Positions 31,310 to 39,961 of a stretch of 64,000 bases of DNA are shown piece after piece. This DNA is from CAYGDP01 sp964348665 (GTDB lineage: Bacteria > Verrucomicrobiota > Verrucomicrobiia > Palsa-1439 > CAYGDP01). A program made the translations under genes and the position numbers. The stretch lies in contig CAYGDP010000023.1 of assembly GCA_964348665.1 (NCBI GenBank), positions 1 through 64,000 on the forward strand, given 5' to 3'. Numbering within the stretch: the first letter of the stretch is position 1; each line of letters opens with the position of its first letter. Below the pieces are notes generated by a model. That model saw nothing but the letters and a program-made list of their open reading frames with translations, ran no database searches and was not told the origin of the DNA.

Positions 31310-33898
31310 ATGAAACACTCATGCCCCATTATTTTAGTGTTCTTAAGCCTCCTCGTGGCCAACGCTTTCGGACAATCATCATCCCTCGACCTGCGCGCGG
31401 GTTGGAAATTCTCGACTGACCCGAAAAAAATCGGCGAGATCCAGAAATGGGCAACGCCAGACTTTGACGATGCTAATTGGGCAACGATAGATGCCGGCAA
31501 GCCGTGGGAGGATCAAGGTTTTCCCGATCACGACGGCGTCGCGTGGTATCGCAAACGGGTCGAGGTTCCCGCCGATTGGACTGAGTTTTGGTTTGGCCTT
31601 GGCGGCGTGGACGATGCCTACGACCTTTTCGTCAACGGCAAGAAAGTTGCCAGCTACGGTCACAAGCGCAACTCGACTGTTTGGCAGACACCGACCGTTA
31701 CCGACATCACGGCGTTCGTCGAGAAAGGTCAGCCGATTACCTTGGCAATCCGTGTGGTGGATGCAAGTGGCACGGGAGGGTTGACCCGTGTGCCCGTCGC
31801 CATCGCGAGCAGCAAAGAATTTTTCGACACTCCTGAAGAAAAAATCCGGGCCCTGGCGCGGGCGAATCCAGCGTGGATTTTTCCCGCGTGGGCGCGTGGA
31901 TCGCAACCATCATGGACGATGATCGGCATGGCGGGCGGTCATACCAAAGCGTTGGTCGCCAACGACGCCAGCTATTCGCCGCGTCCTGGCGGATTCTCGG
32001 TGCAACATTGGCTTTGGATGGATCATCAGCTCCATTCTCCCCAACTGAAAAATATCACGTGGCAAATGAATGATGGTTTTCTTCCGATGCCAATTGCAAT
32101 TTGGCAGGCGGGAGAGTCCAAGGACAATGCCGTGCGCGTCACCCAACAGTGGTTCGTCTGGGGCAAAGATGTGCGCGACGATCAAGCCATGACTTTTGCG
32201 GTGGTCTCGCTCGAAAATCTCTCCGATGCGCCCAAGACCATCTCGCTGCTTACCGCGATTCGGCCTTATGCGATTACGGAAGGCATATCGCCCATCAAAC
32301 AAATCTTCCGCCAAGATCGCTGGACTCTCGTGAATGGCAAACTGGCGCTCTACAGCGAGCAACCGCCTGATTCGTTTGGCGCGGCAAGTGGCGACGTGGG
32401 CGATCTATCGGCAATCGCGCTTAGCGGACAAATGCCGGGAGGGACGCGAGCCAGCGATGAGAAGGGGATGGCCAGCGCATTGCTCAAGCACGACCTAAAA
32501 ATTGAACCTCACGCCACCGTTCAGCTCTGTTTTCGTCTCCCGTTGACCGAGACCGAACCAACTGCCCCTGCGCTCGCGCTCAACGATTCGCTCGACACCG
32601 CCAAGAGCTATCAGCATGCGCATGATTTTTGGTCAACGACTCTCGGTCGCGCGAAAATCTCCATCTCAGAAAAACAATGGGCAGACGCTTACCGCGCCTC
32701 GCTCGCGTATCTCTTGCTCTCGCTCGATGGTCAAACTTTTCGCGCGGGGCCAACCAGCGGCGAAGTTAGCGCGGGCGATGTCGTCGTGATGCTCCACGCG
32801 CTTGAAGCCGCGGGTCTCACCGAAGCTGCTGACCAAGTCATCAAGTCGTTTGCGGAGAAGAAAGAACCGAGAGCGGAGGAAATCGTTGCACTGATGAATT
32901 ACTTCAACTTTCGGTCCAACAAGGATTGGCTGGAAAAACAATTTATGAATCTTGTTTCAAGCGAAGCAAAGCTTGTTACGACTGGCGAAAACTTTTTACT
33001 TGGTTACTGGAATGTCAGTGCACTTCGCGAACTTGTGATTGCCGCCACAGTTCTTTCGAAAGAGGAGGGGGTGAAAGCTCTTTCTCAACTTGCGAAAGCA
33101 GGTGCTCACGAAACAAAAGATAAAATCGATTTGGCGATGGAAAGTAATAAGTCGGCGTTAATTCCAGCCAGGTTTGATGACCTGCCAAACTCTGAGGCAG
33201 CAGTGTTTACGAGTGCGGGAGTTTGGCCATGCGAATTTCATATTCTCAATGGTTCTTTGAACGATGTGTGGCTCAATAGATCTTTTGAGGGCTACTGGCA
33301 TCGCTTTGTCCGCCCCAACGATGGCGGTTTTATGCATCACGGTCGGATTTGGCCGGCGCACGGATTGAATTTTGCCAATGCGATGATGCGATTGGGCAAA
33401 CGTCAGGAATCGGTAAAGATCGCGCGCTGGCATTTGGCGCACGAGAGTTTTCCGAGTCTGCACGCATGGGCGGAACAGATTGGGCGCGGCGATAAATCGC
33501 GGTTTGTGGGCGGTGAACTGCCCAGCGCCGTCACGGCGGCGGCCTACTCGAATCTGTTTCGCGCAATGTTCGTTTATGAGCGTGGCGAGCAACTGGTGCT
33601 GGCGGCGGGAGTGCCACTGGATTGGTTCACGAAAGCGAATTACACGGTGGAAATTTCCGATTGGCCGACCCATTTCGGCAAGCTCGGGTATCGGATGAGC
33701 TACGATCCAGCGGCGAAAATTCTGCGTCTGACCTTGACGGGCGCGGCGAAACCACCAAACGGTTTCGAGTTACACCCGCCGATGGGCGCGTATGTGAAGG
33801 GCGCGGAATTCGACGGCAAATCAGCGGACGAGAAATCCTATACCAAGGATTTCGTCACGATCCCCGCCGACGTGAGGGCGATTGCCGTAAAATTTTGA
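31310..33898 (+). CDS. Secreted glycoside hydrolase-like protein (jelly-roll plus six-hairpin)
   Basis: The 862-residue product begins with a signal peptide (CPIILVFLSLLVANAFG). Residues about 25-170 resemble the sugar-binding jelly roll of GH2 enzymes (GWKFSTDP, DDANWATIDAGKPWEDQGF, AWYRKRVEVP, GLGGVDDAYDLFVNGKKV). The C-terminal half (about 430-830) is helical and looks like an alpha/alpha toroid glycosidase (RASLAYLLLSLDGQTFRAGPTSGE, GGFMHHGRIWPAHGLNFANAM). A carbohydrate target is inferred; no specific GH family can be assigned by eye. Confidence 0.7.
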   Translation: MKHSCPIILVFLSLLVANAFGQSSSLDLRAGWKFSTDPKKIGEIQKWATPDFDDANWATIDAGKPWEDQGFPDHDGVAWYRKRVEVPADWTEFWFGLGGVDDAYDLFVNGKKVASYGHKRNSTVWQTPTVTDITAFVEKGQPITLAIRVVDASGTGGLTRVPVAIASSKEFFDTPEEKIRALARANPAWIFPAWARGSQPSWTMIGMAGGHTKALVANDASYSPRPGGFSVQHWLWMDHQLHSPQLKNITWQMNDGFLPMPIAIWQAGESKDNAVRVTQQWFVWGKDVRDDQAMTFAVVSLENLSDAPKTISLLTAIRPYAITEGISPIKQIFRQDRWTLVNGKLALYSEQPPDSFGAASGDVGDLSAIALSGQMPGGTRASDEKGMASALLKHDLKIEPHATVQLCFRLPLTETEPTAPALALNDSLDTAKSYQHAHDFWSTTLGRAKISISEKQWADAYRASLAYLLLSLDGQTFRAGPTSGEVSAGDVVVMLHALEAAGLTEAADQVIKSFAEKKEPRAEEIVALMNYFNFRSNKDWLEKQFMNLVSSEAKLVTTGENFLLGYWNVSALRELVIAATVLSKEEGVKALSQLAKAGAHETKDKIDLAMESNKSALIPARFDDLPNSEAAVFTSAGVWPCEFHILNGSLNDVWLNRSFEGYWHRFVRPNDGGFMHHGRIWPAHGLNFANAMMRLGKRQESVKIARWHLAHESFPSLHAWAEQIGRGDKSRFVGGELPSAVTAAAYSNLFRAMFVYERGEQLVLAAGVPLDWFTKANYTVEISDWPTHFGKLGYRMSYDPAAKILRLTLTGAAKPPNGFELHPPMGAYVKGAEFDGKSADEKSYTKDFVTIPADVRAIAVKF

Positions 33899-33930
33899 AC
33901 CACGAAAGATCGCGAATGGACGCGAAAGGA
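33897..33930. repeat. CACGAAA-family repeat after the glycosidase gene
   Basis: AACCACGAAAGATCGCGAATGG-type sequence (split here for length) starts at the stop codon of the preceding gene and closely resembles 36559-36590. Confidence 0.65.
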
Positions 33931-33994
33931 TTATGGAGTGCGCCGATTCACCTGCCGCGACGTGCGCGAGCACGGCGGGTCGGCGCTTTGTCTT

Positions 33995-34012
33995 GGCGCG
34001 ATTGATCGCGCC
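33995..34012. terminator. Perfect hairpin between convergent genes
   Basis: GGCGCGAT (33995-34002) and ATCGCGCC (34005-34012) pair perfectly around TG. It lies between two convergent genes (ends 33898 and 34068). A long T run is missing, so terminator function is only possible. Confidence 0.45.
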
Positions 34013-34067
34013 ATTTCGTCGACAAGTCGGAAGATGGGAAAACGACAATGGACCGTCGCGCTGCAAA

Positions 34068-36620
34068 TCAGTAGTGCAAAGTAAACCCCGTCACGCAAAC
34101 TGCATCCTTGTGCGCCTTGCGGCTGACGGAATCCACGAGGAAAAGCGTTTCGAACTTGATTGGGTAGTGGATGATGCCATCGTTCGCGCCGCCCCAATGT
34201 CCCATCGTGGCTGTGTCCGCGAGCGCCATGGTTACGTAGCGCCAACCAGCGAAATCTAGCTTTGTTTCTGCCGTTGGCTGAAAAGTTTGACCGGTTGTGT
34301 CCACAAAGCGGCATCGGATTACATCCCCCACAGGCAGGGACGCCTGTGCCACGGATAAACGATGGACCCAGACACCCAACGATTTTGGCTTGTCCGCAAT
34401 GGCCACCGGCTCTTTTGGCGCGAGCAGTAAAAACCGCCATCCATCGCCGAATTCGTAATCAATGCGGGCGGCGCTCGGAAACGGCGGATTATCTCCCGCG
34501 GATTTTCCTCTGGTAAGTACTGCCTTGCCAGCCACCTTCGCGTCGCCGTCGACCTGTGCCCGATACTGGTGACTGCGATTGTCGTCGAACACCTCGACGA
34601 GGCGGATGATTGTGTTATGCACCAAATCGGCCTCCATCAGTTTTTTTTCCTTTGGCGGCGATAGCCAGTAATCAAACCGCAATGATGTTTCTCGGGGGAG
34701 CAACAGTCCCGTCGAGATTGGCAAGGTCGTCTCTTGCTGTCCTGGTTTGAAGACAAGAGCTGCTGTTCGCGATACGGCGTGTCCCACTGTCCAATGAAGC
34801 TCTCCTTTCATTGGTTCTCCGCTGGGATTTGACGCGATGACTCGGACTTCCAGATTACCGTTTGCGTCGGCGGCGGGAGCGGCACGAAGGAGAACTGTGT
34901 TACCGACGGTGAACTCGACGGCGTTGGTAAGCAAAAACTTAGGCGAGTCGATTTGTAGTTCGACAGGCACGATTAACTGATCGCTGTCCCGTCGGGTCAT
35001 CGCACCCCGCCATTCGTAAGAAGCGGTTTGCTTCGCTTTGATTTGATGTGAGGCAAACTTTTCCCAGCCATTTTCGCCTTTTGCGCGAAGCACGAATTGT
35101 AAAGTTCTTTCGAATGGATTGGATACAGTAACAGTGAATCGCGGCGCGTCCTTGTCCTTCGCTGGCACTCCAGCGCTGATGAGTGGATTATCGACGTTTA
35201 CGCGCCACGCGGCTTCGAGGGCGAGGCGGTCATTCTGCCCCGTCCATGATAAGAACTGCGGGTTTTGCGTGAGCGTTAGCTTGTATTGGTTTTCTTCTGC
35301 GGGTAGCGGTTTGGTTTCGCCCATGAGCGAGGCAACTGTGACTTCGGTTTTGGAGTGCGCGAGCTTGCTCGCGCTTTGCTGTATCTTTAATTCCGAGAAA
35401 AGCGGCAGCAAGCTCGCGCACTCCAAAACAATCTCGTGCTCTTTTCCCGTCGTCCAAGCGACGAGGCGTTGCTCTTTGCCGCGGGTGAAGAGCAGCACGT
35501 AGTCATCGGTCGATTTTTGTGGAATCCGTTTTGCGAATTCGTGTCTACGTAATTGTTCAATGAAAGTCTTTGCAGCGAGATAACTTGGTTTTGGCTGCCA
35601 ATCTTTGTATTGCACCGTGCCGAAGTTGTGCTCGTTTTCTTTGGGGTCAGGACCATCGTCATGCCAGTCGTACCAAATGGAGAGCGGGATGCCGTTGGCA
35701 AGGTTCGTCAGCCATTGGCGAGCCAGATATTGGGCTTGTTGTTCTCGCGATTTGCCGCTGGCGTGAGTCGAATATCCCCATTCCCCGCTAATGATCGGGA
35801 TAGATTTCGCGCCTTTCGCGTTTTTCGTGGTTGAATACTTCGCAATCAACGCCCGCAGCTTGCTGTATTCGCGTTCGACAGTTTCAGGATTGCTTCCCCG
35901 GTAGGGATGGACGCTGACGGCGTCCAGATGATCGAGCAGACCTTTCTCAAACACGCGCTCCAGAAATTTCAAATCAATTTCCGAAGTGGCCGGTCCGATG
36001 ATGGTGCATAGCGGGTCGGCCTCGCGCATGGCTTTGCACGCTTGAATGGCCATCGCGGCGTAGTCGTCGGCGTTGGGGTTGAGTTTCCAGAATTGCGAGA
36101 TGTTCGGCTCGTTCCAGATTTCCCAAATGATGCTGCGACCATTCGGAAAATCTTTGTAGTGAGAGACGGCGGCGGCGCAAAACTTTGCGAAGGCTGTTCG
36201 CGCTTCCTCGGTCACGGGTGGATTCATTGGCGCGCCGGTGTAAATCGGATTGCCGTAATCGAGGATGAACAAGGCTCGGATCTTTCGTTCCGAGAGGCCA
36301 TTTAACAGTTGGTCATAGGCTCTAAAATCGTATTCGCCCCGTTTGCGCTCGACGCCGCTCCACGTGAAGTCCATTCGCACAAAACCAAATCCAGCGGCGG
36401 CGATGAGGTCGAGGTCGCGTTTGGGTGCGCCGGTGAAGTGAATGTTGACGCCGACGGCATCGGGCACGCGAAGAGAGGGAATGCCAGTCGAGAGTGGATC
36501 TGCCGCGTGGAGAGGGAGGAGGGAGGAGAGAAGGGTGAGTACTGCAATAATATTTTTTAACCACGAAAGCACGCGAATGGACGCGAATACAGAGCAACCT
36601 TCGTGTGAATTCGTGTTCAT
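34068..36620 (-). CDS. Secreted clan GH-A glycosidase carrying in-frame palindromic repeats
   Basis: The 850-residue product has a TIM-barrel glycosidase domain (about residues 50-350). The acid/base is E171 in WEIWNEPN and the nucleophile E280 in ISGEWGYS, the clan GH-A pattern (GH5/GH39-like). The C-terminal part is beta-rich. A signal peptide (LKNIIAVLTLLSSLLPLHA) follows residue 20. The first 20 codons are themselves a CACGAAA-family repeat, so the true start may be the GTG at codon 17. Three further repeats lie in frame: residues about 262-272 (just before the nucleophile strand), about 398-424 and about 757-764. The reading frame remains open through all of them. Confidence 0.82.
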   Translation of the reverse strand: MNTNSHEGCSVFASIRVLSWLKNIIAVLTLLSSLLPLHAADPLSTGIPSLRVPDAVGVNIHFTGAPKRDLDLIAAAGFGFVRMDFTWSGVERKRGEYDFRAYDQLLNGLSERKIRALFILDYGNPIYTGAPMNPPVTEEARTAFAKFCAAAVSHYKDFPNGRSIIWEIWNEPNISQFWKLNPNADDYAAMAIQACKAMREADPLCTIIGPATSEIDLKFLERVFEKGLLDHLDAVSVHPYRGSNPETVEREYSKLRALIAKYSTTKNAKGAKSIPIISGEWGYSTHASGKSREQQAQYLARQWLTNLANGIPLSIWYDWHDDGPDPKENEHNFGTVQYKDWQPKPSYLAAKTFIEQLRRHEFAKRIPQKSTDDYVLLFTRGKEQRLVAWTTGKEHEIVLECASLLPLFSELKIQQSASKLAHSKTEVTVASLMGETKPLPAEENQYKLTLTQNPQFLSWTGQNDRLALEAAWRVNVDNPLISAGVPAKDKDAPRFTVTVSNPFERTLQFVLRAKGENGWEKFASHQIKAKQTASYEWRGAMTRRDSDQLIVPVELQIDSPKFLLTNAVEFTVGNTVLLRAAPAADANGNLEVRVIASNPSGEPMKGELHWTVGHAVSRTAALVFKPGQQETTLPISTGLLLPRETSLRFDYWLSPPKEKKLMEADLVHNTIIRLVEVFDDNRSHQYRAQVDGDAKVAGKAVLTRGKSAGDNPPFPSAARIDYEFGDGWRFLLLAPKEPVAIADKPKSLGVWVHRLSVAQASLPVGDVIRCRFVDTTGQTFQPTAETKLDFAGWRYVTMALADTATMGHWGGANDGIIHYPIKFETLFLVDSVSRKAHKDAVCVTGFTLHY
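34329..34348. repeat. CACAGGC palindrome inside the glycosidase gene
   Basis: CACAGGC (34329-34335) and GCCTGTG (34342-34348) are perfect arms, matching the intergenic element at 22641-22663. On the coding strand it encodes AQASLPVG. Confidence 0.75.
35348..35428. repeat. Perfect 21-bp inverted repeat inside the glycosidase gene
   Basis: The arms 35348-35368 and 35408-35428 are exact reverse complements over 21 bp (core GGAGTGCGCGAGCTTGC), separated by 39 nt. The 81-nt element is a multiple of three and is translated in frame (ECASLLPLFSELK through ASKLAHSKT). Confidence 0.9.
35805..35832. repeat. CACGAAA-family repeat inside the glycosidase gene
   Basis: TTTCGCGCCTTTCGCG followed by TTTTTCGTGGTT is the half-element of the intergenic repeat family. 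On the coding strand it encodes STTKNAKGAKS, eight residues before the catalytic nucleophile. Confidence 0.75.
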
Positions 36621-36625
36621 TCGGG
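36559..36625. repeat. CACGAAA-family repeat overlapping the glycosidase start
   Basis: AACCACGAAAGCACGCG at 36559 is inverted by CGTGTGAATTCGTG near 36602-36616. The element provides the first 20 codons of the annotated glycosidase frame. Confidence 0.7.
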
Positions 36626-36626
36626 G

Positions 36627-37475
36627 TCAAACATAAACCCGCTTCATATACTCGATGGATTGCCGCGCGATGGTTTCGGGGTCTGGCGTGTAGTCGAAGA
36701 CTTCCACACTGACGTAGCCTTTGTATCCAATCTCGCGCAGCGCCGCAGCAATCGGCGCGTGGTCCACATCGCCTTGCCCAGGGCCGCGCAGGTTTGGATC
36801 GTTGGCGTGGAAGTGACGCAGCAGATTTCCATGTGAACGGATGATATCGGGAATGGGCGTGCCTTCGTCCGTCATGGCTTTCACATCGAGGTGCAGCGCG
36901 CAACGGGGATGATTCACCGTGGCGGCCAGCCACGCGCCTTCCGCGGCGGTATTGATGAAGTTGGTTTCTTTGCGTCCGAGCGGTTCGATGCAGAGGGTTA
37001 CGCCGCGGGCTTCGCAGCGGGGCATCACGCCGCGAAAAATTTCCGCCGCAAATTCCAATCCTTGCTGTTTGGTGATGCCGTCGGCAAGATTTCGTTGTTT
37101 GGGCGAACCCCAAACGAGCAACGTGCCGCCGACATCGGCGCAGAAATCCACCAGCGCTTCGGTATACTCGCGAGTAGCTTTTCGGACAGCGGAATCGGGC
37201 GAGGTCAGATGCAGGCCTTGTGTTTGCACCAATAGCCAGTGCAGCCCGACAATCTTGAGTCCAGCATCCTCGGCGGTTTTGCGGATGACATCGCGTTTTG
37301 CCGGTGTGATGCTGCGGACGGCGACTTCCGGGTGCGAATAGAAGGTGAACGGGGCAAGTTCAACGGCTTGATAACCGAGGGTGGCGGCACAACGGCAGGT
37401 TTTGGAAAAGCTCCAATGCTGAAACGTCGTGCTCGAGAGCGGCGCGAACGTCTCATTGCAAATGGCGAAGTTCAT
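36627..37475 (-). CDS. Sugar phosphate isomerase/epimerase-like TIM barrel
   Basis: The 282-residue product resembles the AP-endonuclease-2/xylose-isomerase-like TIM-barrel family: GYQAVELAPFTF, GLKIVGLHWLLV, VTLCIEPLGRKETNFINT, ALHLDVKAMTDEG, HFHANDPNLRGPGQGDVD and YVSVEVFDYTPD. The conserved Glu, Asp, His and Glu residues would bind a divalent metal. ATG 37475 (MNFAICNETFAP) is preferred over a longer frame. With the adjacent glycosidases it suggests sugar catabolism; the substrate is unknown. Confidence 0.85.
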   Translation of the reverse strand: MNFAICNETFAPLSSTTFQHWSFSKTCRCAATLGYQAVELAPFTFYSHPEVAVRSITPAKRDVIRKTAEDAGLKIVGLHWLLVQTQGLHLTSPDSAVRKATREYTEALVDFCADVGGTLLVWGSPKQRNLADGITKQQGLEFAAEIFRGVMPRCEARGVTLCIEPLGRKETNFINTAAEGAWLAATVNHPRCALHLDVKAMTDEGTPIPDIIRSHGNLLRHFHANDPNLRGPGQGDVDHAPIAAALREIGYKGYVSVEVFDYTPDPETIARQSIEYMKRVYV

Positions 37476-37506
37476 AACGCTAAGTAGACCCGATCGGTTG
37501 TGAGTT

Positions 37507-38316
37507 TCATGACGGTCTCGACCCAAAAAAGTCTTCGTACGCGTAATACGTAGCGCCAATGGCAAGGGGGATGGTGACAAAAATGCCGATGCCGCACGCC
37601 AGAACACCCGCAATGCCAACCAGCGTCGTTAACAGCAGCAGCCCGAAGACGGTGAACCAATGTTTGGTGGCCACCTTACGGCTCAATTCCATTGCCGGCC
37701 AGAAATCCATGCGTCGGTCGGCGATGAGCGGCACCGTGAACCACCAAATCACTGCCAAAAATACTCCCGGCAAAATCAATAACCCGCAGCCGAGCGTCGT
37801 TAACAATGCGGCAATCAACCAACCGAGAAATAGGTGCAGGCCCGCTACCGAAAACCCCGAAAAGGCATCGCCCAAAGTTGCTGGCTGGTTACGGATGAGT
37901 TTGAGATACAACAAGGCAAGCCCGCCCAGAAACGGTCCGCTGATGATCCAGCCAATCTGTGTCCAGCCGAGTAATACTAAGATTATCAGGATTAACGCGG
38001 TCGAGCCAACAACCAACGCAAAATTGGTTTTCAACAATTGCCAACTCCGCCCAAAACAGCTCGAGATATCCAGTTGAAAGTCTCCTTGCATTGGATCGCG
38101 GTGAGGGGGTGGCGACGATGACGAGGATGGCGTTGGCGATTTTGTGCCGACAGCCTCGGCAAATTCCACAAGCTCTTTCAGGGGTTTCCAATCGGCGCTG
38201 CCTTCGAGTTGCACGCGGGTCTCGCCGGTGGCGCGTCCGTCGGCAATCCATTTGCGCAGTTGATCGGCCGAGACCGGCCCGTATTCGCGTCCATCACCAC
38301 CGATGATTTTATACAT
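37507..38316 (-). CDS. GYF-domain membrane protein
   Basis: The 269-residue product starts with a GYF_2-type domain (about residues 1-55; YKIIGGDGREYGPVSADQLRKWIADGRATG, WKPLKEL). A Ser/Pro linker follows, then a membrane region of five or six hydrophobic helices (from about residue 98). GYF_2-plus-membrane proteins are frequent in Verrucomicrobia and Planctomycetes, with unknown function; the GYF part may bind proline-rich peptides. It is transcribed divergently from the second selenoprotein gene. Confidence 0.82.
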   Translation of the reverse strand: MYKIIGGDGREYGPVSADQLRKWIADGRATGETRVQLEGSADWKPLKELVEFAEAVGTKSPTPSSSSSPPPHRDPMQGDFQLDISSCFGRSWQLLKTNFALVVGSTALILIILVLLGWTQIGWIISGPFLGGLALLYLKLIRNQPATLGDAFSGFSVAGLHLFLGWLIAALLTTLGCGLLILPGVFLAVIWWFTVPLIADRRMDFWPAMELSRKVATKHWFTVFGLLLLTTLVGIAGVLACGIGIFVTIPLAIGATYYAYEDFFGSRPS

Positions 38317-38414
38317 GAATCGCTCCTTGTCCCGAAATGCTAGGCGAATCCGGGAGATAATTCCAGCGTGAATTTTCGCTTGAGACTGCCGTCAATAAGC
38401 GGTAGAGAACAGCC

Positions 38415-38936
38415 ATGAAAACCACCATACTACTTGGAATTGTTTTTTTGATCGGCATGATGTTGCCGGCGTTTTCGGCCGATGCCCCCAAGGTGGGCGA
38501 TGCAGCCCCGGAATTTACCACGACCGCCAGCGATGGCTCGACCGTATCGCTCAAGGATGCTCTGGCCAAAGGGCCGGTGGTGCTTTTCTTTTATCCCAAA
38601 GACGACACATCGGGTTGAACGCTCGAAGCGTGCGGGTTCCGCGACGCATACGATAACCTGAAGAAGGCAGGCGCGACCATTTGGGGCGCGAGCAATGACA
38701 GCCTCGAATCGCACAAGTCGTTCATCGAGAAAAACAAATTGCCGTTTCTGCTCTTGGTGGATACGGATAAGATAATCTCGACCGCCTACGGCGCGGGCAG
38801 CAGTGGATACCCCAAGAGAATCACCTTCATCATCGGCAAAGACGGGAAAGTTGCCTACAGCAATCTCAACGTGAACGCCAACATCAAGGGGCATGCATCG
38901 GAAATTGTCCGGGAGTTAGAAAAGCTGGCGAAGTAA
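38415..38936 (+). CDS. Exported selenocysteine-containing peroxiredoxin (UGA recoded)
   Basis: With TGA 38616-38618 read through, the frame encodes a 173-residue peroxiredoxin of the PrxQ/AhpC-TSA type with a signal peptide (TTILLGIVFLIGMMLPAFSA). The TGA is codon 68 in the context KDDTSG-U-TLEACGFRDAY, exactly at the peroxidatic cysteine, with the resolving cysteine at C73. Family sequence continues to TAA at 38934 (GASNDSLESHKSFIEKNKLPF, YPKRITFIIGKDGKV). A SECIS-like hairpin follows. It would act in the periplasm, complementing the cytoplasmic PrxQ at 6719. Usual gene finding would report only a 67-residue fragment and a later 65-residue fragment. Confidence 0.88.
38628..38647 (+). promoter_or_regulatory. 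Candidate bacterial SECIS element (exported peroxiredoxin)
   Basis: GCGTGCGG (38628-38635) pairs with CCGC (38639-38642) and ACGC (38644-38647), with one bulged G and the loop GTT. The first loop base is 18 nt after the last base of the TGA, the same spacing as in the first peroxiredoxin. Confidence 0.75.
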
Positions 38937-39018
38937 TTGGAGACCAGTGCCCGGAGATGAGAGATTGGGTATTCGGACTTCGTGCTGCGAATTTCGAGTT
39001 TCCCGCGTTTTGGGGATG

Positions 39019-39102
39019 TGCCGGCGGAGGGAATCGAACCCACACGCCCTTTCGGGCACTGGATTTTGAGTCCAGCGCGTCTGCCAATTCCGCCACACCG
39101 GC
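39019..39102 (-). tRNA. tRNA-Leu (anticodon CAA)
   Basis: The minus strand folds as an 84-nt class II tRNA. The acceptor stem GCCGGTG pairs with CGCCGGC (one G-U), the D arm is GGCGGAATTGGCAGACGCG-like, and the anticodon stem-loop is CTGGA-CTCAAAA-TCCAG, giving anticodon CAA. A long variable arm (GCCCGAAAGGGC) marks Leu, and the T loop is GGTTCGATTCC. The discriminator is A; CCA is not encoded. Confidence 0.97.
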
Positions 39103-39209
39103 GTCCAGTTTGGAAAATAACTGACAGGTGGCTATATCGCAAGTGGAAAATCGATCCCTTGCGCGAAATGAAGATTGGGTTTAGTTTTCCCTGCATCAAC
39201 GAAAGGTTT

Positions 39210-39899
39210 ATGGCGACGAATCCATTTCCCTCGCAGAGCCGATTTCTTGCCTTTCCACCGATGCGCCGGGTCGCTGTATTGCTAGTTTGTGGTGCGGCTT
39301 TGGTTTGCATCGGATTCGGCGTTCGCGCCTCTCGACGGCCAAAGGAATTACCTGCAACAGATTCAAAAACAGGATTGGCTGCCGTTGAAGTTGTCATCAA
39401 CCAGGTTGCGACGAGCGATTTTGGGCGCACTCCGCGCGGCGATCAACTGACCCGTCGCGCCCGTGAGCTTTTGCGCTCGGGGCGCATTCGATTTACGGAT
39501 GCGCTTGGTGTGGATGCCTTGTACCAAAAGGAGCGGATTACAGGTGGCATCCTGTATATCGTCGTCGAGCGCGTGCCGCGCGGGTTTTTGTGGCCTGCCA
39601 CGGATGAACTGGCTCGACGTCTGTATCACGAAACTTTGCATTCGGTCGTGGAGACTCGTGTGGCATCCCAAGAGGAGGAATGCGACGGATTTTGTGCAGC
39701 GGAGGAAGCGGCGGCCGCGGTTGAGAACCGCGCCCCGCAGTATCCGGTCACGCGCGACGGGGAACGGATTTGGGAATGGGTGCAAACGACGTATTCCAAA
39801 TTACCCTCGGATCCGACCTATCAACCTGTTGGCTACAGTCTGGCAGAGCTAGCAGCGCGAACCGGTATCCCGCATGCGTTAGCGGCGAAATCGCCGTGA
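39210..39899 (+). CDS. Membrane-anchored protein with an HExxH motif
   Basis: The 229-residue product has one N-terminal hydrophobic helix (VAVLLVCGAALVCIGFGV) and then a soluble domain. Residues 140-144 read HETLH, a zincin-type HExxH, with glutamates and cysteines shortly after (VETRVASQEEECDGFC). A small envelope metalloprotease is possible but the family was not recognised. ATG 39210 is chosen for the nearby GAAAGG; an upstream in-frame ATG at 39168 would add 14 residues. Confidence 0.65.
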   Translation: MATNPFPSQSRFLAFPPMRRVAVLLVCGAALVCIGFGVRASRRPKELPATDSKTGLAAVEVVINQVATSDFGRTPRGDQLTRRARELLRSGRIRFTDALGVDALYQKERITGGILYIVVERVPRGFLWPATDELARRLYHETLHSVVETRVASQEEECDGFCAAEEAAAAVENRAPQYPVTRDGERIWEWVQTTYSKLPSDPTYQPVGYSLAELAARTGIPHALAAKSP

Positions 39900-39903
39900 A
39901 GGG

Positions 39904-39927
39904 AAAGATTTCGAGCGGAAAATCTTT
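39904..39927. terminator. 8-bp hairpin before kdsA
   Basis: AAAGATTT (39904-39911) pairs with AAATCTTT (39920-39927) around 8 nt. It may end the preceding transcript, though no T run follows. Confidence 0.4.
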
Positions 39928-39961
39928 GCGTTGTGGGGTTTTGCAAGTAGAGTAGCGGGAA

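Noticed and set aside
24190..36625. The interspersed palindromes as a CRISPR array or attachment sites
   Set aside because: Copies are dispersed, imperfect and have no regular spacers, and no integrase or cas gene is present.
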